Shown here: in pieces, positions 18,884-27,173 of the stretch
Layout of the letters: every line of letters starts with the position of its first letter
Position numbering within the stretch: the stretch's first letter is position 1
Source: an uncultured Sphingomonas sp.
Lineage (GTDB): Bacteria; Pseudomonadota; Alphaproteobacteria; Sphingomonadales; Sphingomonadaceae
DNA: 64,000 nucleotides
Assembly: GCF_913776855.1 (NCBI RefSeq)
Contig: NZ_CAJYQD010000020.1
Coordinates: forward strand, 57,939-121,938
Reading direction: 5' to 3'
The notes under the pieces: model-generated
The model's database searches: none
What the model was told of the DNA's origin: nothing
The model's input: only the letters and a program-made list of their open reading frames with translations
Made by a program: the position numbers and the translations under genes

Positions 18884-20098
18884 ATGTTCTTTAAACCCCG
18901 TGTTTTCGGCACGCTGGCGCCCGTTGTCGCGGGCATCGTGATCGTTCCGGCCGCCGCGCAGACGGCATCCCCGGCCTTCCAGCCGCGCGACACGAGCGTG
19001 GAACGCCCCGAGATCCGCGACCCGGCCTTCACCTTGTCGGCCGGATTGCTCGGCACCTATGACGACAATATCTTTCGCCTCGACAACCAGCGGCGCGAGC
19101 CGGTCGACGATTTCATCCTGACGCCGCAGGTCACCGCGCAGTATAAGCGGCAGATCGGGTTGAACGACATCACCGTGCGCGGCGACGCCAGCTATGGCTA
19201 TTATGTCCGCAATCCGGACCGCAGCCGCATCCAGGCAATTCTCAACACGCAGGGCACGTTCCGCGTCGCGGGCACCTGCGTCCTAAAACCGCTCGCCCGG
19301 ATTCAGCGGCAGCGCGCCGATTATGGCGACATCAACGGGTCGATCGACAACTTCCAGACCTTCACCGCGCTGGGGCTGGAGGCGACCTGCCCACGCACTG
19401 TGGGGTTCTTCCCGATCGTCGGCATTCGTCGCGACACGTCGGACAATGATCCGCGGTTCAATTTCGCGAACCAGAAATCGGTCAGCTACACTGCCGGCAT
19501 CGGCTATGCCCGCCCCAGCATCGGCACGATGACCGCCTATTACAACCGGATCGACAGCGACCGCAGCGCGATTGGCGTGAACAACCATATCGATCGCGCC
19601 GGAGTCACCTTCGTCCGGTCGGTCGTGTCGAGCGTCGCGCTGAAGGCCGATGTCCAGTATTTGAGCGCGCGCAGCGTCGGGGCGAACGTCCGCCCCTATC
19701 GCGGCCTGGGCTGGGCCGGCGAACTGATCTATCGCCCGCTGCCGCGCCTGTCGCTGACCGGCACGACCGACCGTCGCATCATCAACGACACGCTGGTCCC
19801 CGCCGGGTTCGCGGTGCAGACCGATTATGGCCTGCGCGCCGACTGGCAATTTGCCGAACGTACCAAGATCACCGCGCAGGGCAGCTATGCCACCCGGTCG
19901 TTCCGCGGCGATCCGCTGGTCATCGTCAGCGGGATCAATTCCGATACGCTGGCCGACGCCCTGCTGCGCATGACCCGCCGGGTCGGTGCCCGCGTCGACC
20001 TGCAGGTCGAGGCACGCCACATCTCGCGTCAGACCGATACCGACGCGAACCAGTATAAAGTCACGTTGGCGACAGGCGGCATCACCTATCGCTTCTGA
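18884..20098 (+). CDS. outer-membrane beta-barrel protein of the EPS export locus (GelF/SpsF-like position)
   Basis: 404 residues with a signal peptide ending PAAAQ. The mature part is rich in alternating hydrophobic strands and aromatic girdles: GLLGTYDDNIFRLD, VRGDASYGYYVR, YNRIDSDRSAIGV. It ends in a C-terminal TGGITYRF with terminal Phe, the recognition signal for outer-membrane barrel assembly. Gene order barrel-OPX-PCP matches the F-D-C genes of sphingan clusters. A role in secretion or anchoring of the polymer at the outer membrane is inferred. A GTG at 18872 is an alternative start; neither start has a strong ribosome-binding site. Confidence 0.8.
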   Translation: MFFKPRVFGTLAPVVAGIVIVPAAAQTASPAFQPRDTSVERPEIRDPAFTLSAGLLGTYDDNIFRLDNQRREPVDDFILTPQVTAQYKRQIGLNDITVRGDASYGYYVRNPDRSRIQAILNTQGTFRVAGTCVLKPLARIQRQRADYGDINGSIDNFQTFTALGLEATCPRTVGFFPIVGIRRDTSDNDPRFNFANQKSVSYTAGIGYARPSIGTMTAYYNRIDSDRSAIGVNNHIDRAGVTFVRSVVSSVALKADVQYLSARSVGANVRPYRGLGWAGELIYRPLPRLSLTGTTDRRIINDTLVPAGFAVQTDYGLRADWQFAERTKITAQGSYATRSFRGDPLVIVSGINSDTLADALLRMTRRVGARVDLQVEARHISRQTDTDANQYKVTLATGGITYRF

Positions 20099-20126
20099 TC
20101 GACGAATCATCCGTAAAGGATCGACC

Positions 20127-20930
20127 ATGCATACGTATCGAGCATTGCTGATCGCCGCGCCGCTGCTGGCACTGGCTCCTGCCGCCATCGCCCAGACGGC
20201 CGCCCCGGCCTATACCCCGGCACCGGTTGCCGCCCCGGCCGCCGCCTATGTCCTCGGCCCGAACGACGAGATCGAGGTCAAGGTCTTCGGCCAGCCCGAC
20301 ATGAGCTACAAGACGCGCATCCGCGCCGACGGCACGATCACCGCGCCGTATCTCGGCACGGTCACCGCGGCGGGCAAGACGACGGGCCAGCTGTCGGACG
20401 AGATGATGCGGACGTTCCTGCGCCAGAAGATCCTGAGCGCGCCGTCGATCAATATCGAGGTGACGACCTTTGCCAGCAAGACGGTGACCGTGCTGGGTGC
20501 GGTGCCGACCGCCGGTCTGTACGCGCTCGACCAGCCTTACTCGGTGGCCGCGATGGTGGCAAAGGCCGGCGGCCCGCGCGCCGATGGTGCGAACACCGTC
20601 ATCCTGACCCGTGCCAACGGCCAGGTCGAACGCATCGCGCTGACCGATGCCGCGACTGCGGCAACGCGGATGGTCGGCCCCGGCGATACCGTGTTCGTGC
20701 CGAACGCCGAAAAGGTCTATGTCTATGGCGAGGTCAATCGCGGGGGCGCCTTCCCGGTCACGCCCGGCATGACCTTCCGCCAGGCACTGGCACTGGCCGA
20801 AGGGCCGACGCTGGCCGGTTCGACCAAGCGGATCGAGGTACGGCGCGGCGGCAAGCCGCTGACCAAGCCGTCGCTCGACGATGTGGTGCAGCCCGAAGAC
20901 GTGCTGGTCATCAAGGAAAAGTGGTTCTGA
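20127..20930 (+). CDS. polysaccharide export protein, OPX family (Wza/GelD-like)
   Basis: 267 residues. Signal peptide with cleavage after AAIAQ, no lipobox cysteine. An Ala/Pro linker is followed by the poly_export domain YVLGPNDEIEVKVFGQPDMS with ADGTITAPYLGTVTAAG. Then come two SLBB-like domains, VTVLGAVPTAGLY...YSVAAMVAKAGG and VYVYGEVNRGGAFPV...TFRQALALAEG. OPX proteins form the outer-membrane or periplasmic channel that connects to the PCP in the inner membrane. AAGGA precedes the start. It follows the barrel gene by 28 bases and is followed by an unexpected ATPase gene. Confidence 0.93.
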   Translation: MHTYRALLIAAPLLALAPAAIAQTAAPAYTPAPVAAPAAAYVLGPNDEIEVKVFGQPDMSYKTRIRADGTITAPYLGTVTAAGKTTGQLSDEMMRTFLRQKILSAPSINIEVTTFASKTVTVLGAVPTAGLYALDQPYSVAAMVAKAGGPRADGANTVILTRANGQVERIALTDAATAATRMVGPGDTVFVPNAEKVYVYGEVNRGGAFPVTPGMTFRQALALAEGPTLAGSTKRIEVRRGGKPLTKPSLDDVVQPEDVLVIKEKWF

Positions 20931-20979
20931 TGCCCTTTTCGCCCGCCCGGCCCCGTCAGCGCTTCGCAAGGTATCGCGT

Positions 20980-22308
20980 ATGAACGTCTTCCGTCAGTTC
21001 GCCGACTGGCTCGGTCGCCTGCTGGAACCGCAGCCGACGCCAAGCAGCCTGCCGCGGCCGGTGCCGGGCGTGGCACCCGCGCCGGCCGTGCCGTTCCAGG
21101 CCCCCCCGGCACCGGCGCGACCGGCGCGCTCGCGTCGCGCGATCATGCACGAGGTGTTCGACACCGGAATGCCGGTCGCCAACCGCGCCGCACTGGCGGG
21201 GCGCACCGACGAACTGGAACGCCTGCTGGAAGCGGTGCTCGACCATCGCAAGCACGGCATCATCTACGGCGCGCGCGGGTCGGGCAAGACGTCGCTGTCG
21301 CGCATCTTCGGCGACATGGCCGACGAACGCGGCTGCCTGGTCCTCTACAACCTTGCCAGCGGCGACGTCGCGTTCCACGACCTGTTCCGCCCCTATCTGC
21401 TCGACATCGCGGCCGAACCGCAGTCGAAGGTACGCCGGTCCGAGGTGGAGGCGCTGCTGAACGAACCGTTCGACGCACGCCGGCTGGCCAGCCTGCTCGC
21501 CGACCGGGTCGAACGGCGTACCATCCTGATGCTCGACGAATTCGACCGGGTGCATTCGCTGGCGACGAAGGCCGAACTGGCCGCGCTGATGAAGCTGCTG
21601 TCGGACATGCGTTCCGAGGTCAGCATCGTCGCGATCGGGATCGCCGCCAATCTCGAAGACCTGATCGCAGGGCACCCGTCGCTGCGCCGCCACCTGATCG
21701 CGGTGCCGGTCGGCGGGCTGACCCCGACCGATCTCGACGCGCTGCTGCGCCGTTGCCTGACGCGGGTCGACCTCGACATTACCGACGATGCGGCGCAGAT
21801 GATCGTGTCGGCGGCGGTCGGATCGCCCTATCACCTGCGCCTGTTCGGGCTGTACGCCGCGTTGCAGGCGGACATCGCCGGCAAGGCAGTGATCGACCAC
21901 GACGTCGCGGTGCGCGGGCTGGAGGTCGCCTTCGCCGAATGGCGCGACGTCAGCCGGCGCAACGCTGACCTGTTGTTGTCGCAGATCGACCGACCGCGCG
22001 TCGCGGCGCTGCCCGCCGCGATCATCTGCCTGAACGCCGCCATGCGCTCGCGCGTCGACCGGGCGGAAGTCATCGCCGAACTGGGCGAACCGGGCGCCGC
22101 CGAACAGGTCGATGCGATGCTCGACATGCTCGGCCCGATCCTGGTCGAAAGCAGCACGCCCGGCCAATATGTGTTCGAGGATTCGCTGGCGCCGCAATTC
22201 TTCCTGCTGCTCTTCACGCGCAAGATCGCGTCGGGCGGGGCCGAACGCAGCCTCGGCGCGGGCCATGACCTGCGCGCGCTACTTCAAGACAAGGGGGCCA
22301 CCCAATGA
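20980..22308 (+). CDS. AAA-type ATPase embedded between OPX and PCP genes
   Basis: 442 residues, not part of the standard export gene set. After a short basic/Pro-rich N-terminus comes a P-loop ATPase: Walker A GARGSGKTS at residues 97-105, Walker B ILMLDEFD at 182-189, and a sensor-like segment VSIVAIGIAANLED. It resembles Orc1/Cdc6-like or STAND ATPases, and the C-terminal part could carry a winged helix. No transmembrane segment is visible. The stop overlaps the PCP start by four bases (ATGA), so stoichiometric co-translation is likely. A role in powering or gating export, or as a regulator, is inference only. Confidence 0.75.
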   Translation: MNVFRQFADWLGRLLEPQPTPSSLPRPVPGVAPAPAVPFQAPPAPARPARSRRAIMHEVFDTGMPVANRAALAGRTDELERLLEAVLDHRKHGIIYGARGSGKTSLSRIFGDMADERGCLVLYNLASGDVAFHDLFRPYLLDIAAEPQSKVRRSEVEALLNEPFDARRLASLLADRVERRTILMLDEFDRVHSLATKAELAALMKLLSDMRSEVSIVAIGIAANLEDLIAGHPSLRRHLIAVPVGGLTPTDLDALLRRCLTRVDLDITDDAAQMIVSAAVGSPYHLRLFGLYAALQADIAGKAVIDHDVAVRGLEVAFAEWRDVSRRNADLLLSQIDRPRVAALPAAIICLNAAMRSRVDRAEVIAELGEPGAAEQVDAMLDMLGPILVESSTPGQYVFEDSLAPQFFLLLFTRKIASGGAERSLGAGHDLRALLQDKGATQ

Positions 22309-23669
22309 TGAGCTTCTCCGACCTGATCAGTGCGATCCGGCATCGGCTGCGGACCGTGATTATCGTCGGGCTGCTCGTGTTCGGCGCGCTGGTCGCGCTG
22401 GCCATGGTGCAGAAGCGCCAGTACAGCGCATCGTCGTCGCTGCTGGTCGACCTGACGCAGAGCGATACCAACGCGACCAACGCCAACGGCAATACCCAGC
22501 AGAACGCGTCGGTGATCGACACGATCATCGGCACGCAGATCGACATCATCCGCAGCAACGCGGTGCTGGAGGAAGTCGCGCGGACCGACCCCGCGTTTCA
22601 GAGCGCGGCATTCGGCGAAACCGCCGAACAGCGGATCCAGAACGCCAGCGGCCTGCTGCGTCGCCAGCTGATGATCGGCAGCGAAAAGGGCAGCAACGTC
22701 ATCCGCCTGAGCTATACCTCGACGGACCCGGAAGCAGCGGCGGCGACCCTCAACCGGATCGTCGACACCTATCTGACCAAGCAGGTCGAGTTGCGCACCA
22801 GCCCGGCACGCAACAGCGCGAAATGGTATGACGAACGGACCCGCGCCGTCCGCGAACGCTTCGAAGCGGCACAGAGCCGCCTGTCGGACTTCCAGCGCGC
22901 CAACGGCATCGTCGGCGTCGACCGCATGGACATCGAGGGCGACCGGGCCAAGAACCTGTCGACCGAACTGGTCCAGGCACAGGCCGAAGCCGCCGCCGCC
23001 CGCGCCCGCGCAACGTCATCGGACGGCCCCGAAGTCGAATCGTCGACCATCGTGCAGGAGCTGCAGCGCGAGGTCGGGATGCAGGCGGGCAAGGTCGCCG
23101 AACTGTCGAAGACGCTGGGCGCCGCCCACCCGACGATGGTCGCCGCCAACGCCCAGCTGTCGGCGCTTCGCAGCGAACTGGCCAAGGCCCGTTCGACCCA
23201 GGCCGGCGCACTCGACTCGGCCAGCCTGGCGGCCGGTCGCCGCGAGGCCGAACTGCGCGCCAAGCTCGAACAGCAGCAGCAGCGGATGCTCAGCATGTCG
23301 GGCGTGCAGGATCAGCTGAACGTCCTGCAGCGCGACGTCGATGCCACTCGCCAGACGTACGATACGGTGCGGCAGCGGTTCAACGAAGCCTCGCTGCGCA
23401 GCGAGATTTCGCAGGCCAATGCCAGCCGTCTCGACCAGGCCGTCGCGCCGCTGCTGCCGTCGACCCCCAACCTGCCGCTGTGGTTCGCCGCGGCCTTGGT
23501 ACTGGGGCTGGGTGCCGGCATCGGTGCCGCCGCCGCGCAGGAATTCGTGCGTCCCCGGCTGCGCACCGCTTCGGGCACCGCGTCGGCGCTCGACCTCGAC
23601 GTGATCGTCGACATGACCGCCCTTGACGGGTCCGGTCGCCACCATTCGAACAGGGAGTTCGCGGCATGA
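22305..23669 (+). CDS. polysaccharide co-polymerase, Wzz/GumC family (GelC-like)
   Basis: 454 residues. Two transmembrane helices bracket a long periplasmic domain: TVIIVGLLVFGALVALAMV near residue 25, and WFAAALVLGLGAGIGAAAA near residue 395. The periplasmic part begins YSASSSLLVDLTQ (Wzz-type) and has an extended coiled-coil with repeated Ala/Glu/Arg/Gln (residues ~170-330). The proline-rich motif expected before the second helix appears as APLLPSTPNLPLW. It controls chain length and joins the polymerase to the OPX channel. No cytoplasmic kinase domain is fused; that part is supplied by the next gene, which overlaps by four bases. Confidence 0.9.
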   Translation: MMSFSDLISAIRHRLRTVIIVGLLVFGALVALAMVQKRQYSASSSLLVDLTQSDTNATNANGNTQQNASVIDTIIGTQIDIIRSNAVLEEVARTDPAFQSAAFGETAEQRIQNASGLLRRQLMIGSEKGSNVIRLSYTSTDPEAAAATLNRIVDTYLTKQVELRTSPARNSAKWYDERTRAVRERFEAAQSRLSDFQRANGIVGVDRMDIEGDRAKNLSTELVQAQAEAAAARARATSSDGPEVESSTIVQELQREVGMQAGKVAELSKTLGAAHPTMVAANAQLSALRSELAKARSTQAGALDSASLAAGRREAELRAKLEQQQQRMLSMSGVQDQLNVLQRDVDATRQTYDTVRQRFNEASLRSEISQANASRLDQAVAPLLPSTPNLPLWFAAALVLGLGAGIGAAAAQEFVRPRLRTASGTASALDLDVIVDMTALDGSGRHHSNREFAA

Positions 23670-24352
23670 GGATCCGGTCGAGCAATTGGGCGGACGACAA
23701 CGCCGCCCCGGTCGCGCCCGATCGGGCCGAGCGGATCGGCGTCGCGCCGGCGGCATCGGCGGCGCAGGTCGACCCGTCGCTGGTCGCGGCGTTCGACCTC
23801 GAACTGCCCTATGTCGTCGCGCTGCGTACCGTGCGCAGCCGCATCGTGCAGCATTATGCCGCCGATGGTGAACAGCAGGCCTTTTCCTGCGCGGTGATCG
23901 GGCTGGATTGCGAGGCGGAACTGGCCGCCTTCGCCGCCAACCTGGCGGTCGTCATGGCGCGGATGCAGACGCCGACGCTGCTGATCGACGGCAATCTGTC
24001 GCAGGCTTCGGTCCACCCGCTGTTCGGGCTGGCCGAACGGACCGAGGCACAGGGCACGCCGATCGCAAACCTGTGGATCGCCGGATCGGGAGGTGCGACC
24101 GGACAGGCCGCGCTCGAACAGCGTCCGATCCTCGAGCGCAGCTACGACTGGAACCTGCCGGTCACGCAGACGCTGGCGGCACTCAGCGTCCAGGGCGCGG
24201 CCAGTGCGGCGTCGATCGCCGCCGCGCTCAGCGGGTTCGACCAGGCGATCCTGCTGCTGCGCAAGAACGTCACCGCGCGCCGTGCCGCACGGCAGCTGGT
24301 CGACCGGCTGGACGAACGGCGGATCGCGATCACCGGCACCGTGCTGGTCTGA
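23666..24352 (+). CDS. degenerate BY-kinase-like partner of the PCP (GelE-like)
   Basis: 228 residues with the overall layout of the cytoplasmic BY-kinase/ParA-like domain that partners PCP proteins. The linker helix LPYVVALRTVRSRIVQHY resembles the EAFRxLRTNI-type segment, a beta strand SCAVIGLD stands where the Walker A should be, and TLLIDGNLSQASVHPLFGL is the Walker A' region. The canonical GEGKS-type P-loop is replaced by LDCEAELAAF, and the C-terminal tyrosine cluster is missing. It is therefore probably not a functional tyrosine kinase, but may act as a structural or regulatory subunit. It overlaps the PCP gene by four bases. Confidence 0.75.
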   Translation: MRIRSSNWADDNAAPVAPDRAERIGVAPAASAAQVDPSLVAAFDLELPYVVALRTVRSRIVQHYAADGEQQAFSCAVIGLDCEAELAAFAANLAVVMARMQTPTLLIDGNLSQASVHPLFGLAERTEAQGTPIANLWIAGSGGATGQAALEQRPILERSYDWNLPVTQTLAALSVQGAASAASIAAALSGFDQAILLLRKNVTARRAARQLVDRLDERRIAITGTVLV

Positions 24353-24374
24353 CGTCCACGATTCCGGTTCAACC

Positions 24375-25448
24375 ATGCGTATCCTGCACGTCTGCGACAG
24401 CATCATCGGCGGCACCGGCAGCTATCTGGCGGAACTGCTGACGTTGCAGGCCGAGCGGCGGGGACCGGGCAAGGTCATGCTGCTGATGCCGTACGAGCAT
24501 CGCCAGCATGTCGAGCCGCGACTGGCGAACAGCGGGGTCGAGTTCCGCTATTTCACCCGCAAGAGCCGGGTGCGCGGCGTGGCGCGGCTGGCGCTGACCT
24601 TCCTGTCGGTCCGGCGTGAATTCCGGCCCGACATCGTGCATGGCCACACCTTCGGCGCGGGGATCATCACCCGCGTACTGCGGTTCGGACGGCGGCCGGC
24701 GACGGTCTTCTGCCCGCATGGCTGGGCCTTCGACATCGAGATGCCGGCGCCGGCCCGCACGGCCCTGATCGCGACCGAACGGCTGCTGGCGCTGCGGTCG
24801 GAAAAGATCATCCTGATCTCCGAACATGAGGAACGCCGCGCCCACGCGATCGGCATCGCGGACAAGCGGCTGGCACTGGTACCCAACGGCATCGCCGCCA
24901 CCCCGCCCGCCATTGCCGCGGTGCCGTGGGACGATAATCGGCTGAAGCTGTTGTTCGTCGGCCGCTTCGACCGGCAAAAGGGGCTCGACCTGCTGATCGA
25001 GGCGATCCGCCCGCTGGCGGACCGGGTGACGCTGCGCATCGTCGGCGCACCGGCGGTCAGCAGCGGCTATCAGCCCCCCGCCCTGCCCCATGTCGACATT
25101 CGCGGCTGGCGCGACCGCGACGGCGTGGTCGCGGAAATGAAGGCGTGCGACATGCTGGTCGTGCCGTCCCGCTGGGAGGGATTCGGGTTGGTCGCGGTAG
25201 AGGCGATGCGCGTCGGCAAGCCGGTCCTTGCCGCGGCGGCCGGCGGGTTGAACGACATCATGGACGGCGGGCGCTACGGCATGACCGTACCGACCAACGA
25301 CCCGCTGGCGATCCGCGCGGCGATCGAGGCGCTGTCATCGGAGCGGCTGGCGGCACTGGCCGAGGCGGGCCATGCCCGCTTCCACGACCGCTATACCGCC
25401 GAGCGGATGACCGACGATATCGACCGGGTGTACGCCGAACTGATGTGA
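24375..25448 (+). CDS. glycosyltransferase family 4
   Basis: A 357-residue GT-B enzyme starting MRILHVCDSIIGGTGSYLAE. The acceptor half contains DIVHGHTFGAGI and FCPHGWAFD. The donor half contains LLFVGRFDRQKGLDLLIEAI and the EGFGLVAVEAMRVGKPV nucleotide-sugar site. Last gene of the rightward export operon, 22 bases after the BY-kinase-like gene. Probably a cytoplasmic sugar transferase for the repeat unit. Its downstream neighbour is a repeat-rich spacer. Confidence 0.9.
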   Translation: MRILHVCDSIIGGTGSYLAELLTLQAERRGPGKVMLLMPYEHRQHVEPRLANSGVEFRYFTRKSRVRGVARLALTFLSVRREFRPDIVHGHTFGAGIITRVLRFGRRPATVFCPHGWAFDIEMPAPARTALIATERLLALRSEKIILISEHEERRAHAIGIADKRLALVPNGIAATPPAIAAVPWDDNRLKLLFVGRFDRQKGLDLLIEAIRPLADRVTLRIVGAPAVSSGYQPPALPHVDIRGWRDRDGVVAEMKACDMLVVPSRWEGFGLVAVEAMRVGKPVLAAAAGGLNDIMDGGRYGMTVPTNDPLAIRAAIEALSSERLAALAEAGHARFHDRYTAERMTDDIDRVYAELM

Positions 25449-25482
25449 CGGGCGCCCGGTGATCGCCCACCGGCTCGAACCT

Positions 25483-25568
25483 CCCGTCATCCGAGCGAAA
25501 GCTGGGATCTCCGGCTCATAGCACCAGCCAAGAGCCGATGGAGACCCCAGCCTGCGCTGGGGTGACGA
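25483..25568. repeat. REP-like palindromic element, copy A
   Basis: Left arm CGTCATCCGAGCGAAAGCTG and right arm CAGCCTGCGCTGGGGTGACG are imperfect inverted copies separated by ~30 bases of unrelated sequence. Each arm can fold on its own around a CCC-GC...GC-GGG core. The same layout occurs at four other places in the window. Confidence 0.75.
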
Positions 25569-25645
25569 TACGGGCGAGTGGCGCTGCGGCAAAGGCTGCG
25601 GCACCCGACAGGCCGCCAGCACGATCCCTGACCTCCTAGCGCTCG

Positions 25646-25747
25646 CGTCACCCCGGCCGTACCCCCGCCTGCGCGGCCGGGGGTCCAGGGGCACGAACGC
25701 CAGCGACAGTTCTGCTTGGCTCTGCCCCCCGCCTGCGCGGGGGTACG
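25646..25747. repeat. REP-like palindromic element, copy B (rearranged)
   Basis: Contains CGTCACCCCGGCCGTACCCC, CCTGCGCGGCCGGGGGTCCA and CCCGCCTGCGCGGGGGTACG. These are arms of the same family as copy A but not in the simple inverted order, suggesting insertion into or recombination with another copy. Confidence 0.6.
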
Positions 25748-25781
25748 GCGGAGTGGTCAGCGCCAGATGACAAAGCCGCCC

Positions 25782-27173
25782 CTACCGCTCGCGCGCAGCT
25801 TCGCGAATCCCCGTATCCATCGGATCGAACAGATAGCGGATGATCCGCCGCTCGCCGATGCGCACGTCCGCCGTCGCCGACAGCCCCGGCGTCAACGGCA
25901 CGCGGCGGCCATCGGCCTCGATCGTGCGTTGGTCGAGCGCGATCCGCGCAACATAATAAGGCGGCGTCTTCTCATCCTGCACCGCGTCGCGGCTGATCGT
26001 CAGGATGCGGCCCGGCACCGTGCCGAACCGGGTGAAGGGGAACGCCTCCAGCTTCACCGACACCGGCTGTCCCGCGCGGACGAAGCCCGCATCGCGGTTC
26101 ATCACCCGCGCCTCCATTACCAGCGCATCGTCGGGCACGACCACCATCAGCGGGCGGACCGGTTCGACCACGCCGCCGATGGTATGCACCGCCAATTGCT
26201 GCACGGTGCCGTCGACCGGTGCGCGCAGATGCTGCATCCGGCTGCGGTCGCGCGCCTTGGTCAGTTCCTCGCGGCGCATCATCGCCTCGGCCTGCGCGCG
26301 AGCAAGGTCGGTCAGTGCGCTTTGCCGAGCCGCCTCGCGCGACTGGGCATATTGCTGGGCATAGCGGCGCGCCTCCGAATTGCCGCGCGCGACCTGCGCC
26401 GCCGCGACGTCGCGGCTGCCCGCCTCGCTCCGGCGCTGGCGCTGTACTTCCAACAGGCGCAGGCCCGACGCATAACCCTTGTCCGCCAGCGTGGTGATCG
26501 CCGCCAGATGCTTGTCCATCAGCGGACGATTGGCGTCATAGGTCCGCACCTGATCGCGCGCCGCCGCCGCGTCGGACAAGGCCGCCGCCCGCGCCGCCGC
26601 GAGGCCCGCACCCTCTGCCCGGATGGTCGCCAGCTGCGCCGCGACCAGCCGCCGCTGCGTATCCGCCACATCGGCCGGCGTACCGGCCGGCGCCACGAAA
26701 TGCCCTGCCCCGCCGCTCAGGCCCTCGACGATCGCCTGTCCCCGCGCGACATCGATCTCGGCCGCCAGCAGCGCACGCGCCGCCTGCGATTCCTCGGCGC
26801 CCGATACGGTCGAATCAAGGTCGACCAGCACCTGCCCGGCCTTTACCCGGTCGCCGTCATGGACATGGATGTTGCGGACGATCCCGGCGGTCGCCGCCTG
26901 CACCAGCTTTACGCTGCCGACCGGGGCGATCTTCCCATCCGCGGTCGCGACGACATCGACCTTGCCCAGCACCAGCCACGCCGAGGTCGCCGCCAGACAG
27001 CCGAGCATCAACCACGCGGTACGGCGTCCGGTCGGCGATACCGGCCGTTCGATGACTTCGAGGGCGGCGGGCAGGAAGCGCGGTTCGAGGCTCTCTTTCC
27101 GGTCACGCGCCTCGGCACGGTCGTCGGCCAGTGCGCGGCGGAACAGGCTCCAATGGTAAGCAACGGCACTCAT
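25782..27173 (-). CDS. type I secretion periplasmic adaptor, HlyD family (AtrB-like)
   Basis: 463 residues. One N-terminal inner-membrane helix, TAWLMLGCLAATSAWLVLG (residues ~50-70), precedes a barrel-sandwich motif (GIVRNIHVHDGDRVKAGQVL) and a long alpha-helical hairpin rich in Ala/Arg/Glu (residues ~125-300). A second lipoyl half, LRAPVDGTVQQLAVHTIGGV, follows, and the C-terminal ADVRIGERRIIRYLFDPM is typical of HlyD. The adaptor links the ABC exporter to an outer-membrane TolC-type channel, which is not encoded in the window. It overlaps the ABC gene by four bases (ATGA). In sphingan clusters such a pair is named AtrB/AtrD. Confidence 0.92.
   Translation of the reverse strand: MSAVAYHWSLFRRALADDRAEARDRKESLEPRFLPAALEVIERPVSPTGRRTAWLMLGCLAATSAWLVLGKVDVVATADGKIAPVGSVKLVQAATAGIVRNIHVHDGDRVKAGQVLVDLDSTVSGAEESQAARALLAAEIDVARGQAIVEGLSGGAGHFVAPAGTPADVADTQRRLVAAQLATIRAEGAGLAAARAAALSDAAAARDQVRTYDANRPLMDKHLAAITTLADKGYASGLRLLEVQRQRRSEAGSRDVAAAQVARGNSEARRYAQQYAQSREAARQSALTDLARAQAEAMMRREELTKARDRSRMQHLRAPVDGTVQQLAVHTIGGVVEPVRPLMVVVPDDALVMEARVMNRDAGFVRAGQPVSVKLEAFPFTRFGTVPGRILTISRDAVQDEKTPPYYVARIALDQRTIEADGRRVPLTPGLSATADVRIGERRIIRYLFDPMDTGIREAARER

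Larger units (their letters stand above)
25449..25781. other. 333-base intergenic spacer filled by two palindromic repeat elements
   Basis: Lies between convergent genes (glycosyltransferase + and HlyD-type adaptor -). It holds one complete REP-like element and a second, rearranged set of arms. Apart from these I see no open frame, promoter or clear terminator; the hairpins themselves may end transcription from both sides. Confidence 0.7.
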
